From Phascolarctobacterium sp. (GTDB taxonomy: Bacteria; Bacillota; Negativicutes; Acidaminococcales; Acidaminococcaceae), in NCBI GenBank assembly GCA_030540395.1, contig JAUNWI010000018.1, positions 1-32,592 of the forward strand: a DNA stretch of 32,592 nt. Reading direction: 5' to 3'. Below, piece by piece: positions 17,960 to 26,730 of the stretch (position 1 is its first letter; every line of letters begins with the position of its first letter). Under the pieces are notes generated by a model that was given only the letters and a program-made list of their open reading frames with translations, did not search any database and was not told the origin of the DNA. The position numbers and the translations under genes were made by a program.

Positions 17960-18317
17960 ACAGAACATCCTTTCCTATAACAATTTTATAAAAAATAAAA
18001 CGACAGCCTGCACAGCTCTAAAAAAAGAGAGGTAAGCGCCGAATAGTTTTGTTTATGAGGGACTTATCCACTTATATTGTAGCAGACTGTGGATAACTTA
18101 GCAAATTTTAAAGAAAATTTCTTGCAGGAGCGGAAAAATGGCTGTTTTCTACTTGACGAAATTTTTATTTTCCAATATAATATTTCAGTAATACCTTGCA
18201 CTGTTGGCGTGCGCCCATTTTTAGGTGTGGTGATGGTGCTGGTATAAAATTAACAGCTATCAATTCAGATACAAGGAATTTGATAAAATTTTGCGGTGGA
18301 TAAGGAGGGAATACTGA
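17960..18317. other. oriC: Origin region between dnaA and rpmH (DnaA boxes)
   Basis: This 358-bp gap separates divergent dnaA and rpmH. It has an exact DnaA box on the minus strand (TTATCCACA, 18088-18096) and two one-mismatch boxes (TTATCCACT 18064-18072; TTATCCACC on the minus strand, 18295-18303). AT-rich stretches lie at 17980-18000 and 18100-18120. The gene orientation switch and the boxes mark it as the second half of a bipartite origin and the probable dnaA autoregulatory region. No credible open frame is present. Confidence 0.8.
18153..18181 (+). promoter_or_regulatory. rpmH operon promoter
   Basis: TTGACG (18153-18158), a 17-bp spacer and a perfect TATAAT (18176-18181). Transcription would begin near 18188, giving a leader of about 130 nt before rpmH. 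It likely drives rpmH and, past the hairpin at 18460, the downstream genes. Confidence 0.9.
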
Positions 18318-18452
18318 ATGAAACGTACTTTTCAACCTAACAATCTCAGAAGAAAAAGAACTCATGGTTTCAGAGAAAGAATGAAAACTTTGGGCGGTCG
18401 TCAAGTTCTCAAAAGAAGACGTGCTAGAGGCAGAAAGAAATTGTCTGCATAA
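18318..18452 (+). CDS. rpmH: 50S ribosomal protein L34
   Basis: The 44-aa, very basic protein starts [19 protein letters not shown] and ends [10 protein letters not shown], matching bL34 over its entire usual length. AAGGAGGG precedes the ATG by 9 nt. It is a component of the large ribosomal subunit and the standard neighbour of dnaA, transcribed divergently, with rnpA next. Confidence 0.98.
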   Translation: MKRTFQPNNLRRKRTHGFRERMKTLGGRQVLKRRRARGRKKLSA

Positions 18453-18459
18453 CATTATA

Positions 18460-18488
18460 AAATAGGCCGCGCAAGTGGCCTATTTTTT
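18460..18488 (+). terminator. Partial terminator/attenuator between rpmH and rnpA
   Basis: A 9-bp stem (AAATAGGCC 18460-18468 with GGCCTATTT 18477-18485), 8-nt loop and trailing TTT. It probably gives more L34 than RnpA message, since no separate promoter is evident ahead of rnpA. Confidence 0.75.
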
Positions 18489-18511
18489 CCATGCGGACAG
18501 GAGTGCATTTA

Positions 18512-18871
18512 ATGCAAAGAAGGAAGTTTACTTTCAAAAAAATCAATAAGCTGAAATCGAAAAAAAGCTTTCAGTTTGTCTATGGCAAGGGACGCACTGT
18601 GGTGGACCCCATGTCAGTTTTTTACATTGTGGCTGATCAGGGAGATAGTCTGAAAATAGGATTGGCTGTGGGTAAAAAGCTGGGCTGTGCAGTGGTGCGC
18701 AACAGAGTAAAGCGATTGATGCGGGAGGTATTCCGCCAGCATCAATCAGAGCTTAAAAAAGGTTATCATATAGTTTGGGTGGCCCGGCAGAAATTGACTA
18801 GGGCCGATTTGAAGACTTTTGAACGAGTTTTTTTAAGACTAGCAAAGAGAGCAGCCTTGCTGCAGGAATAA
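18512..18871 (+). CDS. rnpA: Ribonuclease P protein component
   Basis: The 119-aa basic protein has the RNR motif ([15 protein letters not shown]) and the usual [14 protein letters not shown] start. It binds RNase P RNA and helps mature tRNA 5' ends. I chose ATG 18512, which has AGGAG 8 nt upstream, over the in-frame ATG at 18491 that sits in the hairpin tail. It is followed 10 nt later by yidD. Confidence 0.98.
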   Translation: MQRRKFTFKKINKLKSKKSFQFVYGKGRTVVDPMSVFYIVADQGDSLKIGLAVGKKLGCAVVRNRVKRLMREVFRQHQSELKKGYHIVWVARQKLTRADLKTFERVFLRLAKRAALLQE

Positions 18872-18881
18872 GGATAGGCCT

Positions 18882-19091
18882 ATGAGCAGGATACTGATTT
18901 TATGTATAAGATTTTATCAAATCTTTATTTCGCCCTTGTTCCCGCCGACCTGTAGATTTTATCCTACATGCTCAGCCTATGCGATTGAGGCGATACAAAA
19001 AAAAGGACCTGTCAAGGGATTATGGCTTGCCGTAAAAAGGATTTGCCGATGTCACCCCTTTAATCCTGGCGGTTATGATCCTGTTAAATGA
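18882..19091 (+). CDS. yidD: Membrane protein insertion efficiency factor YidD
   Basis: The 69-aa protein has the family signatures [21 protein letters not shown] and [13 protein letters not shown] with its conserved cysteines and an N-terminal amphipathic segment. YidD sits on the inner membrane and aids YidC-mediated insertion. Its usual neighbours, rnpA before and yidC after, are present. Confidence 0.96.
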   Translation: MSRILILCIRFYQIFISPLFPPTCRFYPTCSAYAIEAIQKKGPVKGLWLAVKRICRCHPFNPGGYDPVK

Positions 19092-19133
19092 TATTATTGC
19101 AACCAACACTTTGTTTTACTAAGGAGTGATATC

Positions 19134-19769
19134 TTGGATTTTCTCAGCAATATCGTACAACAAGTAATTACTGTGATTTACAGTTTTCTCCATGGTATTG
19201 GTTTTGCTAACTATGGCGTAGCAATTATTATTATGACTGTTTTGGTAAAGCTGATTCTGTATCCGCTGACTAAAAAGCAAATTGAATCAACTAAGGCCAT
19301 GATGGAGCTGCAACCGAAAATGAAAGCCATCCAAGAAAAATATAAGGACGACAAGCAACGTCTGAATATGGAGCTGGCTAATCTTTATAAAAGCGAGGGC
19401 GTTAACCCTCTGGCAGGCTGTCTGCCCTTGCTGGTACAGATGCCGATTATGATCGGTATTTTCTATGGTATTCGCGATTTTCAATATGAGGGCTCTGCTT
19501 CCTTCCTGTGGATGGAAAGCATTTCTGCTCCCGACCCCACTTATATTTTGCCGGTGCTGTCTGCTTTGACCACCTTTATCGCTTCTAAACAGACCATGCC
19601 TGCAAGTGCTGCCGGTGGTGCTCAAAATAAGATGATGATGTACTTCATGCCCTTGTTCATTGGTTATATCAGCTTGACCTTCCCGGGTGGCTTGGTGTTG
19701 TACTGGGTAGTGATGAACATTATGCAGATTGGACAACAATATATGATGGATAAGGCTACTCAAAAGTAA
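19134..19769 (+). CDS. yidC: Membrane protein insertase YidC/OxaA
   Basis: The 211-aa protein is the conserved five-helix core of YidC, without the large periplasmic domain of proteobacterial YidC and without a lipoprotein signal. Signatures: ILYPLTKKQIESTKAM, LYKSEGVNPLAGCLPLLVQMPI, FPGGLVLYWVVMNI. The groove residue that is Arg in E. coli (before GIMYPLT) is Lys39 here, keeping the charge. It inserts proteins into the inner membrane with or without Sec. The start is TTG with AAGGAG 7 nt upstream; no in-frame ATG lies near. Confidence 0.97.
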   Translation: MDFLSNIVQQVITVIYSFLHGIGFANYGVAIIIMTVLVKLILYPLTKKQIESTKAMMELQPKMKAIQEKYKDDKQRLNMELANLYKSEGVNPLAGCLPLLVQMPIMIGIFYGIRDFQYEGSASFLWMESISAPDPTYILPVLSALTTFIASKQTMPASAAGGAQNKMMMYFMPLFIGYISLTFPGGLVLYWVVMNIMQIGQQYMMDKATQK

Positions 19770-19788
19770 GCAATAAGGAGTGAGAAGG

Positions 19789-20712
19789 ATGGCTTTTGTT
19801 GAAAAGACGGGCAAGAGCGTGGAAGAAGCTGTTGCTGAAGCCTTAAAGGCTTTAAATATTACTGCGGACCAAGCTGAAGTAGAAGTTTTAGAAGAAGGTA
19901 AAAAAGGTTTCTTTGGCCTGTTTGGTGGCAAGGATGCTAAGGTGCGTGTAACAGTGAAGGAAGTAGCTGTGGAGGCTAAAGTAAAGGAAGAAGCTGTTGC
20001 AGCTGAAAAGACCTTGAGTGAAGCTACTGCGGAAGCTGTCAAGGCTGTTAAAGAAGCAACTACTATTGCTGTAAATACTGTATCTAAAAAGGCTGACGAG
20101 CTGAAGGAGCAAGCAGCTGATGCAGCTGAGGAGCTGAGCAAGAAGGCAGTTGCTGCTAAGGAGCAGGCCGTTGATTCTGCAATTTCTACCTTGGAATCCA
20201 TGAAGAGCGAAAAGGGTGAGCGTCCTGCACGTGAGCCCCGTAAATATGCTGTAAACGACGAATCCGTTATGGCCGCTAAGGAATTCCTGCAAAAGGTATT
20301 CAATGCTATGAAGATTAACGTGGTTATGGAAAAGTTCATCAATAAAAATGATGGCAGCGTAACCTTCAAGCTTCACGGCGATGATATGGGCATCCTGATT
20401 GGCAAGCATGGCCAAACCCTGGATAGCCTGCAATATTTGACTAATTTGGTAGCCAACAAAAATAGCAACGAGCGTGTGCGTGTAATTATCGATGTGGAGG
20501 ATTATCGTGACCGCCGCATTGAAACCCTCACTCGTTTGGCAAATCGTTTGGCTGACAAGGTAAAACGCACTGGTGAGCGCGTTGCCTTAGAGCCTATGAA
20601 TCCCCATGAACGCAAGATTATCCATATGGCCCTGCAGGGCGATCGCCGGGTTACGACCCTTAGCGAGGGCGATGATCCGTACCGTCATGTGGTAATTGAA
20701 TTAAAAAAATAA
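19789..20712 (+). CDS. jag: RNA-binding protein Jag/KhpB with long charged linker
   Basis: The 307-aa protein has a Jag-N domain (residues 1-56, ending in GKKGFFGLFGGKDAKVRV), a KH domain with GILIGKHGQTLDSLQYL, and an R3H-type end (NPHERKIIHMALQGDRRVTT). Between them is an Ala/Glu/Lys-rich linker of about 100 residues with repeating amphipathic helical pattern, longer than in many Jag proteins. KhpB binds RNA with KhpA and affects cell envelope and division. I chose ATG 19789 with AAGGAG 8 nt upstream over the GTG at 19780. Its position after yidC is standard. Confidence 0.95.
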   Translation: MAFVEKTGKSVEEAVAEALKALNITADQAEVEVLEEGKKGFFGLFGGKDAKVRVTVKEVAVEAKVKEEAVAAEKTLSEATAEAVKAVKEATTIAVNTVSKKADELKEQAADAAEELSKKAVAAKEQAVDSAISTLESMKSEKGERPAREPRKYAVNDESVMAAKEFLQKVFNAMKINVVMEKFINKNDGSVTFKLHGDDMGILIGKHGQTLDSLQYLTNLVANKNSNERVRVIIDVEDYRDRRIETLTRLANRLADKVKRTGERVALEPMNPHERKIIHMALQGDRRVTTLSEGDDPYRHVVIELKK

Positions 20713-20718
20713 AAGCTT

Positions 20719-20753
20719 ATAACCCAGTAGCAAAATACTGGGTTATATTTTAT
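20719..20753 (+). terminator. Terminator after jag
   Basis: A perfect 11-bp stem (ATAACCCAGTA 20719-20729 with TACTGGGTTAT 20736-20746), 6-nt loop and ATTTTATT tail. It divides the rpmH-jag unit from mnmE-mnmG-rsmG-noc. Confidence 0.88.
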
Positions 20754-20779
20754 TCTGCAGGAAAGAAAGGAGGGCGCTC

Positions 20780-22159
20780 ATGGCAGAGGAAACTATTAGC
20801 GCCGTCATTACTGCCCTAGGAGAAGGTGCGGTAGGCATAGTGCGTATCAGTGGTGAGCATGCTCTTGCCGTGGGAGAGCGCCTGTTTAAGGCGGCCTCCG
20901 GCAAAGCATTGGGAGCTTATCCAGCCAATACCATGGTTTATGGTCATGTTTATGATTTGGATGGTAGCTTAGTGGATGAGGTTTTGGCGGTCTTTATGCG
21001 TGGCCCCCGCTCCTATACGGCGGAGGATGTGGTGGAAATCCAGTGCCACGGCGGACTACAGTCTTTAAAAAAGATTTTGGCTTTGACCTATGCCGCCGGA
21101 GCAAGACCGGCGGAGGCGGGGGAATTTACTAAACGAGCCTTTTTAAATGGACGGATTGACTTGACCCAGGCTGAGGCGGTAATGGACATTATCCGCTCCC
21201 GCAGCGAAGCCAGCCTGAAGCTGGCGGCACGCCAGCAGCAGGGTCAGCTGGCGCGGGAGCTGCGGGGCTTGCGTAGTGCCCTAGTAGATGTGGTGGTGAA
21301 TTTAGAAGCGGTTATCGATTATCCCGAGGAGGATATTGAGGATGTAACCTACGCTAGAGTGCAGCAGAGCGTCAGTGATTGCTGCATAGCCATCGATAAG
21401 CTTTTGGCTCACGCCCACACGGGCAAGATTTTGCGTGAAGGTCTGCGCACTGCTATAGTGGGCAAGCCCAATGTGGGCAAGTCCAGTCTGCTCAACGCCC
21501 TCCTGAAGGAAGATAGAGCCATTGTTTCTCAATACGCAGGTACAACTAGGGATGTTATTGAAGAGCAGCTTTTGTTGGATGGCGTACCGCTGGTTTTAGC
21601 AGATACCGCGGGCATTCGCAGTACCGATGATTTTGTGGAAAAGATCGGCGTGGAAAAGAGTCGTCAGCTGCTGCAGGATGCGGAGCTGGTCATTTGTGTT
21701 GTTGATGGCAGCAAGGGCCTGACTACAGAGGACGAAGCTATTTTAGCTGCTGCCAGCGGCAAGCCCTGTGTTATCATTGTGAATAAAAGTGATTTGGGCC
21801 TTGCTGTTGATTTGGACGCCCTGCGCGAGCGTTTTGGTAAGGACAAGGTGATGACCTTGTCTGCGAAAACCTTGACCGGTGTGGAGGATTTCAGTGCCTG
21901 GCTGAAGAATTATGTGTATGGCAGCGAAGGTACCCTGAGCGATGGTGCTTATGTGCAAAATGCTCGTCAGGAGCGTTTGCTAAGGGAAGCCCGTCAATCC
22001 CTCCAGGAGGCAGGGGAGGCAGCAGCTGCGCTGCTGCCCTACGATTGCATTGAAATCGATGTGCGCAATGCCATTGATTTGTTAGGCGAAATTACCGGTG
22101 ATACAGTGCAGGATGAGATTATTAACGAGATTTTCTCCCGCTTCTGTATTGGTAAGTAA
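20780..22159 (+). CDS. mnmE: tRNA modification GTPase MnmE
   Basis: The 459-aa protein has the N-terminal folate-binding domain, a helical domain, and an inserted G domain with G1 [12 protein letters not shown]3 DTAGI, G4 NKSD. The C-terminal CIGK motif carries the catalytic Cys. With MnmG it makes 5-carboxymethylaminomethyl uridine at the wobble position of certain tRNAs. GAAAGGAGG precedes ATG. A promoter just upstream is not obvious, so expression may include readthrough from jag. Confidence 0.98.
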   Translation: MAEETISAVITALGEGAVGIVRISGEHALAVGERLFKAASGKALGAYPANTMVYGHVYDLDGSLVDEVLAVFMRGPRSYTAEDVVEIQCHGGLQSLKKILALTYAAGARPAEAGEFTKRAFLNGRIDLTQAEAVMDIIRSRSEASLKLAARQQQGQLARELRGLRSALVDVVVNLEAVIDYPEEDIEDVTYARVQQSVSDCCIAIDKLLAHAHTGKILREGLRTAIVGKPNVGKSSLLNALLKEDRAIVSQYAGTTRDVIEEQLLLDGVPLVLADTAGIRSTDDFVEKIGVEKSRQLLQDAELVICVVDGSKGLTTEDEAILAAASGKPCVIIVNKSDLGLAVDLDALRERFGKDKVMTLSAKTLTGVEDFSAWLKNYVYGSEGTLSDGAYVQNARQERLLREARQSLQEAGEAAAALLPYDCIEIDVRNAIDLLGEITGDTVQDEIINEIFSRFCIGK

Positions 22160-22184
22160 GAAAGTTGACGAAAGAGAAGTAGCT

Positions 22185-24068
22185 ATGAGTTATATTACAG
22201 ATTCCTTTGACGTTATTGTGGTGGGTGCAGGTCATGCCGGTGTGGAGGCTGCCTTAGCAGCTGCACGCTTGGGCGGCAAAACCCTCTTGGCCACCCTGTC
22301 CTTGGATAATGTGGCCTTGATGCCCTGCAATCCCTCCATCGGTGGTCCTGCCAAGGGTCATTTGGTGCGTGAATTGGATGCATTGGGCGGACAAATGGGC
22401 CTCAGCGCCGATTTGGCCTGCATCCAAATGCGTCTTTTGAACACGGGTAAGGGCTATGCAGTGCACGCTTTGCGTGGACAGGAGGATAAGCCCTATTACC
22501 ACACTCTCATGAAAAAAATCGTGGAGGAGCAGGAAAATCTAGAGCTCAAGCAGCTGATGATTGACAAGCTGCTGGTGGAAAATGGCCAGGTTGTGGGTGT
22601 AGAAGCGGAAACTGGCGAGATTTTTGAGGCCAAATGCGTAATTTTGGCTACAGGTACCTATTTGCGCGGTCGCATCGTCTATGGTCAGGTCAATTATGAA
22701 TGTGGACCTAACGGCCTGCGTAGCGCCCAAAAGCTGTCCGGCTCCCTTTTGGAGCATGGCGTGGAGCTGATGCGCTTCAAAACAGGCACTCCTGCCCGTA
22801 TTGATGCACGCAGCTTGGATTACAGTAAAATGGAGCCCCAGTACGGCGACAGCGAGGTCCGTAATTTCTCCTTCATGAGCGAGATTAAAACTAGGGAGCA
22901 GGTGCCTTGTTATTTGACCTATACTAACGAGGAAACCCATAAGATTATTCGTGCTAATTTGCATTTATCCGGCATGTTCAATGGTATGATTGAGGGCGTG
23001 GGCCCCCGTTACTGCCCTTCCATCGAGTCCAAAATCGTGCGCTTTGCCAATAAGGACCGCCATCAGCTCTTTATTGAGCCTGAGGGACGCAGTACCAACG
23101 AAATGTATGTGCAAGGCATGAGCTCTTCCTTACCGGCCCATGTGCAGCTGCAATTTATGCAGACCATTCCTGGTCTAGAGCATTGCAAAATGATGCGTGC
23201 CGGCTATGCCATTGATTATGATTGCTTAAACCCCTTGCAGCTCAAGTATTCCTTGGAGCATAAAGCTATTAGCGGTCTCTTTAGTGCTGGCCAATCCAAC
23301 GGCACCAGCGGCTATGAGGAGGCGGCAGCGCAAGGTCTCATGGCCGGTATCAATGCCATGATGAAGATTCAAGGGCGCGAGCCTTTAGTTTTGCGCCGTG
23401 ACGAGGCTTATATCGGCGTGCTCATCGATGATTTGGTAACCAAGGGCACCAACGAGCCCTATCGCATGATGACCTCCAGAGCGGAATATCGCCTGCTGCT
23501 GCGTCAGGATAATGCGGATTTGCGTCTGACGGAAAAGGGGCGCCAAATTGGCTTAGTGGATGATGCTCGCTATGAGCGCTTTACCAATAAGCGCAGCGCC
23601 ATCGAACGTGCTATTAGTGACATTGGCAAAATTAATCTTGCTCCCAGCGAAGAAAACAACGCTAAGCTGGTAGCTATGGGCAGCACGCCTTTGCGCACTG
23701 GCACCAATATGCTGGATTTACTTCGTCGCAAGGAAATTACCTATGCTAAGCTTGAGGAGGCCTTTGGCCTGCCCGCATTAAGCGACCAGGTAGCTGAGCA
23801 GACGGAAATCTTTGCTAAATATGAAGGCTATATTGCCAAGCAGCGTCAGGAGGTAGAGCGCTTTATGAAGCTGGAGAACAAGCGCCTGCCCGAGGATATG
23901 GATTATCATGCGATTAAGGAGCTGTCCAGCGAGGCAGCGGAGAAGCTTGATAAGGTGCGCCCCACCAATATTGGCCAGGCCTCCCGTATTAGCGGCGTGT
24001 CTCCTGCAGATATCAGTGTGCTGATGATTGCGCTGGAGCTGAAGCGCAGAAGGGAGCAGGACCAATGA
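22185..24068 (+). CDS. mnmG: tRNA uridine-5-carboxymethylaminomethyl synthase MnmG
   Basis: From ATG 22185 the protein is 627 aa, the normal length. It starts with an FAD motif ([21 protein letters not shown]) and has the family blocks [21 protein letters not shown] and [20 protein letters not shown]. An in-frame upstream start would run into mnmE and has no ribosome site, so it is rejected. It is the FAD partner of MnmE. The stop overlaps the rsmG start (ATGA), implying coupled translation. Confidence 0.98.
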   Translation: MSYITDSFDVIVVGAGHAGVEAALAAARLGGKTLLATLSLDNVALMPCNPSIGGPAKGHLVRELDALGGQMGLSADLACIQMRLLNTGKGYAVHALRGQEDKPYYHTLMKKIVEEQENLELKQLMIDKLLVENGQVVGVEAETGEIFEAKCVILATGTYLRGRIVYGQVNYECGPNGLRSAQKLSGSLLEHGVELMRFKTGTPARIDARSLDYSKMEPQYGDSEVRNFSFMSEIKTREQVPCYLTYTNEETHKIIRANLHLSGMFNGMIEGVGPRYCPSIESKIVRFANKDRHQLFIEPEGRSTNEMYVQGMSSSLPAHVQLQFMQTIPGLEHCKMMRAGYAIDYDCLNPLQLKYSLEHKAISGLFSAGQSNGTSGYEEAAAQGLMAGINAMMKIQGREPLVLRRDEAYIGVLIDDLVTKGTNEPYRMMTSRAEYRLLLRQDNADLRLTEKGRQIGLVDDARYERFTNKRSAIERAISDIGKINLAPSEENNAKLVAMGSTPLRTGTNMLDLLRRKEITYAKLEEAFGLPALSDQVAEQTEIFAKYEGYIAKQRQEVERFMKLENKRLPEDMDYHAIKELSSEAAEKLDKVRPTNIGQASRISGVSPADISVLMIALELKRRREQDQ

Positions 24069-24802
24069 GTGCAAATGTAGGGCAAAGCTTTGCTGAAATA
24101 TTGGCTGCTCGTGGTGCCGACGCAGGCTTAAAATTTACGGAGCAGCAGCTGGAGCAATTCACTAAATACTACGAGCTTTTGGTGGAAACCAATAAGGTGA
24201 TGAATCTGACGGCGATTACAGAGCCTGAGGAGGTCGCTGTAAAGCACATGATCGATAGCCTGCTGGCGTATGATGAGGATATGGCCGGTAAAACTCTGGC
24301 TGATGTGGGCACGGGCGCCGGCTTTCCCGGTGTGCCCTTAAAAATCTATTGCCCCGAGCTCAAGGTAACACTTATTGATTCCTTGGGTAAGCGCTTGAAG
24401 TTCCTGCAGCAGGTCATTGATGCTTTAGGCTTAAAATACATTCGCTGCGAGCATTTGCGTGCAGAGGATGCCGGTAAAAACAGCAATCATCGGGAAAAAT
24501 ATGATTTAGTCACTGCCCGTGCGGTGGCTCGCTTAAGTGTTTTGGCAGAATACTGCCTGCCCTTAGTAAAAAAGGGTGGTCGCTTTATTGCTCTTAAGGG
24601 GAGCAAATATGCTGAGGAAATCGAAGAGGGCACGGAAGCAGTGCAAATTCTTGGCGGCAAAATTTTGAGTGCCGAGCCTGTAAAATTACCCGGACTTGAT
24701 GATGGCCGTGCTATAATAAAGATAGGCAAAATAAAAACCACCCCGGCACAGTATCCTCGCAAGGCGGGTACGCCGGAAAAGCAGCCCTTGGGCAGCAAAT
24801 AG
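24065..24802 (+). CDS. rsmG: 16S rRNA (guanine527-N7)-methyltransferase RsmG
   Basis: The 245-aa protein contains the RsmG SAM-binding motif ([17 protein letters not shown]), the LTAI...VKHMIDSL N-terminal signature and TARAVARL. It methylates G527 of 16S rRNA using S-adenosylmethionine; loss gives low-level streptomycin resistance in other bacteria. The last about 20 residues are a basic Pro/Gly-rich tail beyond the usual fold. It is translationally coupled to mnmG and followed 15 nt later by the noc-like gene. Confidence 0.97.
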   Translation: MSANVGQSFAEILAARGADAGLKFTEQQLEQFTKYYELLVETNKVMNLTAITEPEEVAVKHMIDSLLAYDEDMAGKTLADVGTGAGFPGVPLKIYCPELKVTLIDSLGKRLKFLQQVIDALGLKYIRCEHLRAEDAGKNSNHREKYDLVTARAVARLSVLAEYCLPLVKKGGRFIALKGSKYAEEIEEGTEAVQILGGKILSAEPVKLPGLDDGRAIIKIGKIKTTPAQYPRKAGTPEKQPLGSK

Positions 24803-24817
24803 ACGAGGGGGATGAAC

Positions 24818-25696
24818 ATGATTGTAGATGATGGCTTTTCTGTATTAGATGCTGATTTTGGCGCTTTGGGCGAAAATAAAGCAGTTAACGAAGTGAAGGT
24901 AGTCAAGGTACCTATTGACCAGATTTTCCCCAATCCTTACCAACCCCGCAAAACCTTTGATGACGAAGCCTTGGCGGATTTGGCCAGCTCCATTGCTCAA
25001 TATGGTGTGCTACAGCCCCTGCTGGTGGCTCCGGCGGAGGATGGCCGCTATCTTTTGATTGCCGGCGAGCGCCGTTTGCGTGCCAGCCGCATGGCCAAGC
25101 TCACCGAGGTGCCGGTAATTATCAGTGAGTATAGCTCCCAGCAAATTGCTGAAATCGCTTTAATTGAGAATCTCCAGCGTGAGGATTTGCACTTTTTGGA
25201 GGAAGCAGAGGGCTATGAACAGCTCATGGATGAGTTCCATCTGACCCAAGAGGCTATGGCTGCCAGAGTGGGCAAGAAGCAGTCCACCATCGCCAACAAG
25301 CTACGCTTGTTGCGACTTTCTACCGACGTGCGCAAGCTGCTGGTGGAGCACGAGCTCAGCGAGCGTCATGCCAGAGCGCTGCTGAAAATTGAGGATGAGG
25401 CTCAGCGTATGGAGGTGCTGGACACCATCATTAAGCGTGGGTATAGCGTGCGCCAGACTGATGAGTATATTGCGAAGCTGCTTGCGGACAAGCAGCAGGA
25501 GAAAAAGAAACGCCTTGTTATCGTGAACGATGTGCGCATTTACTTAAACAGCATCAAGCAGGTCGTCAATGCCATTAAGGATGTGGGCATTCCCTGTAAT
25601 ATGGAGCAGACCATTGAAGGGGACGAGGTTATCGTATCCCTGCGCATTAAAAACCAAAAGAAGCCTAAGGGAGGCAACAGCAAGCCCCTGTTCTAA
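24818..25696 (+). CDS. noc: Noc-type ParB-family protein (nucleoid occlusion)
   Basis: The 292-aa protein has the ParB CTP-binding domain (GERRLRA 84-90, IENLQRED 116-123), an HTH (VGKKQSTIANKLRLLRL 151-167) and a C-terminal dimer domain. Four positions separate parS from Noc-site readers in published work; here they are Q155, K161, R166 and R183, of which three equal Noc (Q, K, K, R) and the fourth keeps positive charge. The gene follows rsmG as noc does in Bacillus. Unlike Bacillus Noc the N-terminus is acidic (MIVDDGFSVLDADFGALG) without an obvious basic amphipathic helix. ATG 24818 has GAGGGGG 6 nt upstream. It may still be annotated as ParB by general tools. Confidence 0.85.
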   Translation: MIVDDGFSVLDADFGALGENKAVNEVKVVKVPIDQIFPNPYQPRKTFDDEALADLASSIAQYGVLQPLLVAPAEDGRYLLIAGERRLRASRMAKLTEVPVIISEYSSQQIAEIALIENLQREDLHFLEEAEGYEQLMDEFHLTQEAMAARVGKKQSTIANKLRLLRLSTDVRKLLVEHELSERHARALLKIEDEAQRMEVLDTIIKRGYSVRQTDEYIAKLLADKQQEKKKRLVIVNDVRIYLNSIKQVVNAIKDVGIPCNMEQTIEGDEVIVSLRIKNQKKPKGGNSKPLF

Positions 25697-25707
25697 AAAA
25701 ATTCATT

Positions 25708-25747
25708 CCCCACCCTAAAAATTACTTTAGGGTGGGGATTTTTTGTT
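25708..25747 (+). terminator. Terminator after noc
   Basis: A perfect 12-bp stem (CCCCACCCTAAA 25708-25719 with TTTAGGGTGGGG 25726-25737), 6-nt loop and ATTTTTTG tail. It ends the mnmE-noc operon. Confidence 0.93.
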
Positions 25748-25755
25748 TTGTATTT

Positions 25756-25763
25756 GCTATAAT
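25756..25763 (+). promoter_or_regulatory. Extended -10 promoter of the 25840 gene
   Basis: GCTATAAT preceded by T gives TGC-TATAAT, an extended -10 with no clear -35. It lies about 75 nt ahead of the lipoprotein gene and immediately follows the noc terminator. Confidence 0.6.
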
Positions 25764-25839
25764 CAAAGTAAAGATGAGTATGTTAGTAAAGGAATATTTT
25801 TAGAAGGTGGATATTGCAAAGCGTGCAAGGAGGTATAGC

Positions 25840-26676
25840 ATGAAAAAGACTCTCATTTTGGCAGTATTGACCATGTCTCTTTTAGGTTCAAGTGGTTGCT
25901 TTGGCAGCAGTTACGATGCAGTGATTGATTATAGCACCAAGCCCCAGAATTTTATCATGCGCTTTGAATTAAACAAAAAATATGTCATTAAGCGTCAGGG
26001 TGAAGAATTTAACTTTCAGGTTACAACAGGCTTCTTTAATGCCGATAAAATCAAGATTACCTGGGATAAGCTGCAGGAAGAACGGTCCTCCCTTAGGGTT
26101 AGCCAGCGTATTCCCTATTTAATTTATGTGGATGGCAAGGATTATATTTACCTTTATGAAGAAAGCACAGGAACATCAGCCTTTTTCGATTTAAACGGCA
26201 AAAATGCTGAGGGTAAGCCCTATATGAACGGAGATAATGGTATCTTGAAATTTTTAGAGGAGCCTACCAATCCTAAGAAAATGCTTTTGGCTACCCGGGT
26301 TCCCAATATTGGCTATTGCTTCGCAGCGGAATATTATCATGTGGGCGAGCGTGGCAAACCCGAGCTTAATAATCCTGATAGGGAATACATGTATGTGGCC
26401 GGAAAATTTCGTGAGCCCATAACCTTGCTGGAGGATGTGGAGGTAGAAATTGCTGCCAATGAAAACTCTCGTGAGTGGAAGAAGGAAATCTTACCCAAGG
26501 GCACCAAGCTCACTCGCTTCCGCACCTTGGCCAGCAATGATACCATTGTGGAGCTGCTTTTGCCCGATAAGCGGGTAGCCCGCTTCCATGAGCATTATCT
26601 CTTCAGTGAGCCCAGAGCTTATTTGCAAATTAATGGTTTTGCAGGAAGAGAATTATTTAATAAGGTGCTTTATTGA
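25840..26676 (+). CDS. Putative lipoprotein of unknown function
   Basis: ATG 25840 has AAGGAGG 6 nt upstream, so the in-frame start at 25807 is rejected. The 278-aa product starts with a signal sequence (MKKTLILAVLTMSLLGSSGC); the Cys at 20 fits lipid attachment, though the -3 residue is Ser rather than Leu. The mature part is mixed alpha/beta with many Tyr and Lys (for example LIYVDGKDYIYLYEES) and no membrane segment. I recognise no family. It lies between noc and the 5'-nucleotidase, with its own promoter and no terminator before the next gene, so the two may be cotranscribed. Confidence 0.75.
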   Translation: MKKTLILAVLTMSLLGSSGCFGSSYDAVIDYSTKPQNFIMRFELNKKYVIKRQGEEFNFQVTTGFFNADKIKITWDKLQEERSSLRVSQRIPYLIYVDGKDYIYLYEESTGTSAFFDLNGKNAEGKPYMNGDNGILKFLEEPTNPKKMLLATRVPNIGYCFAAEYYHVGERGKPELNNPDREYMYVAGKFREPITLLEDVEVEIAANENSREWKKEILPKGTKLTRFRTLASNDTIVELLLPDKRVARFHEHYLFSEPRAYLQINGFAGRELFNKVLY

Positions 26677-26730
26677 GCCATTATTACAGTTCAAAATTAA
26701 AGTCAAATAAAAGTTTGAAGGAGTGATATT

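Noticed and set aside
19287..20369. A 360-codon frame antisense to yidC and jag
   Set aside because: Its product is Ala/Ser/Thr-rich because it mirrors the Ala/Glu/Lys linker of jag; no start signal or recognisable domain.
22098..22184. Upstream in-frame extension of mnmG
   Set aside because: It overlaps the end of mnmE, lacks a ribosome site and adds residues absent from normal MnmG; ATG 22185 gives the usual length.
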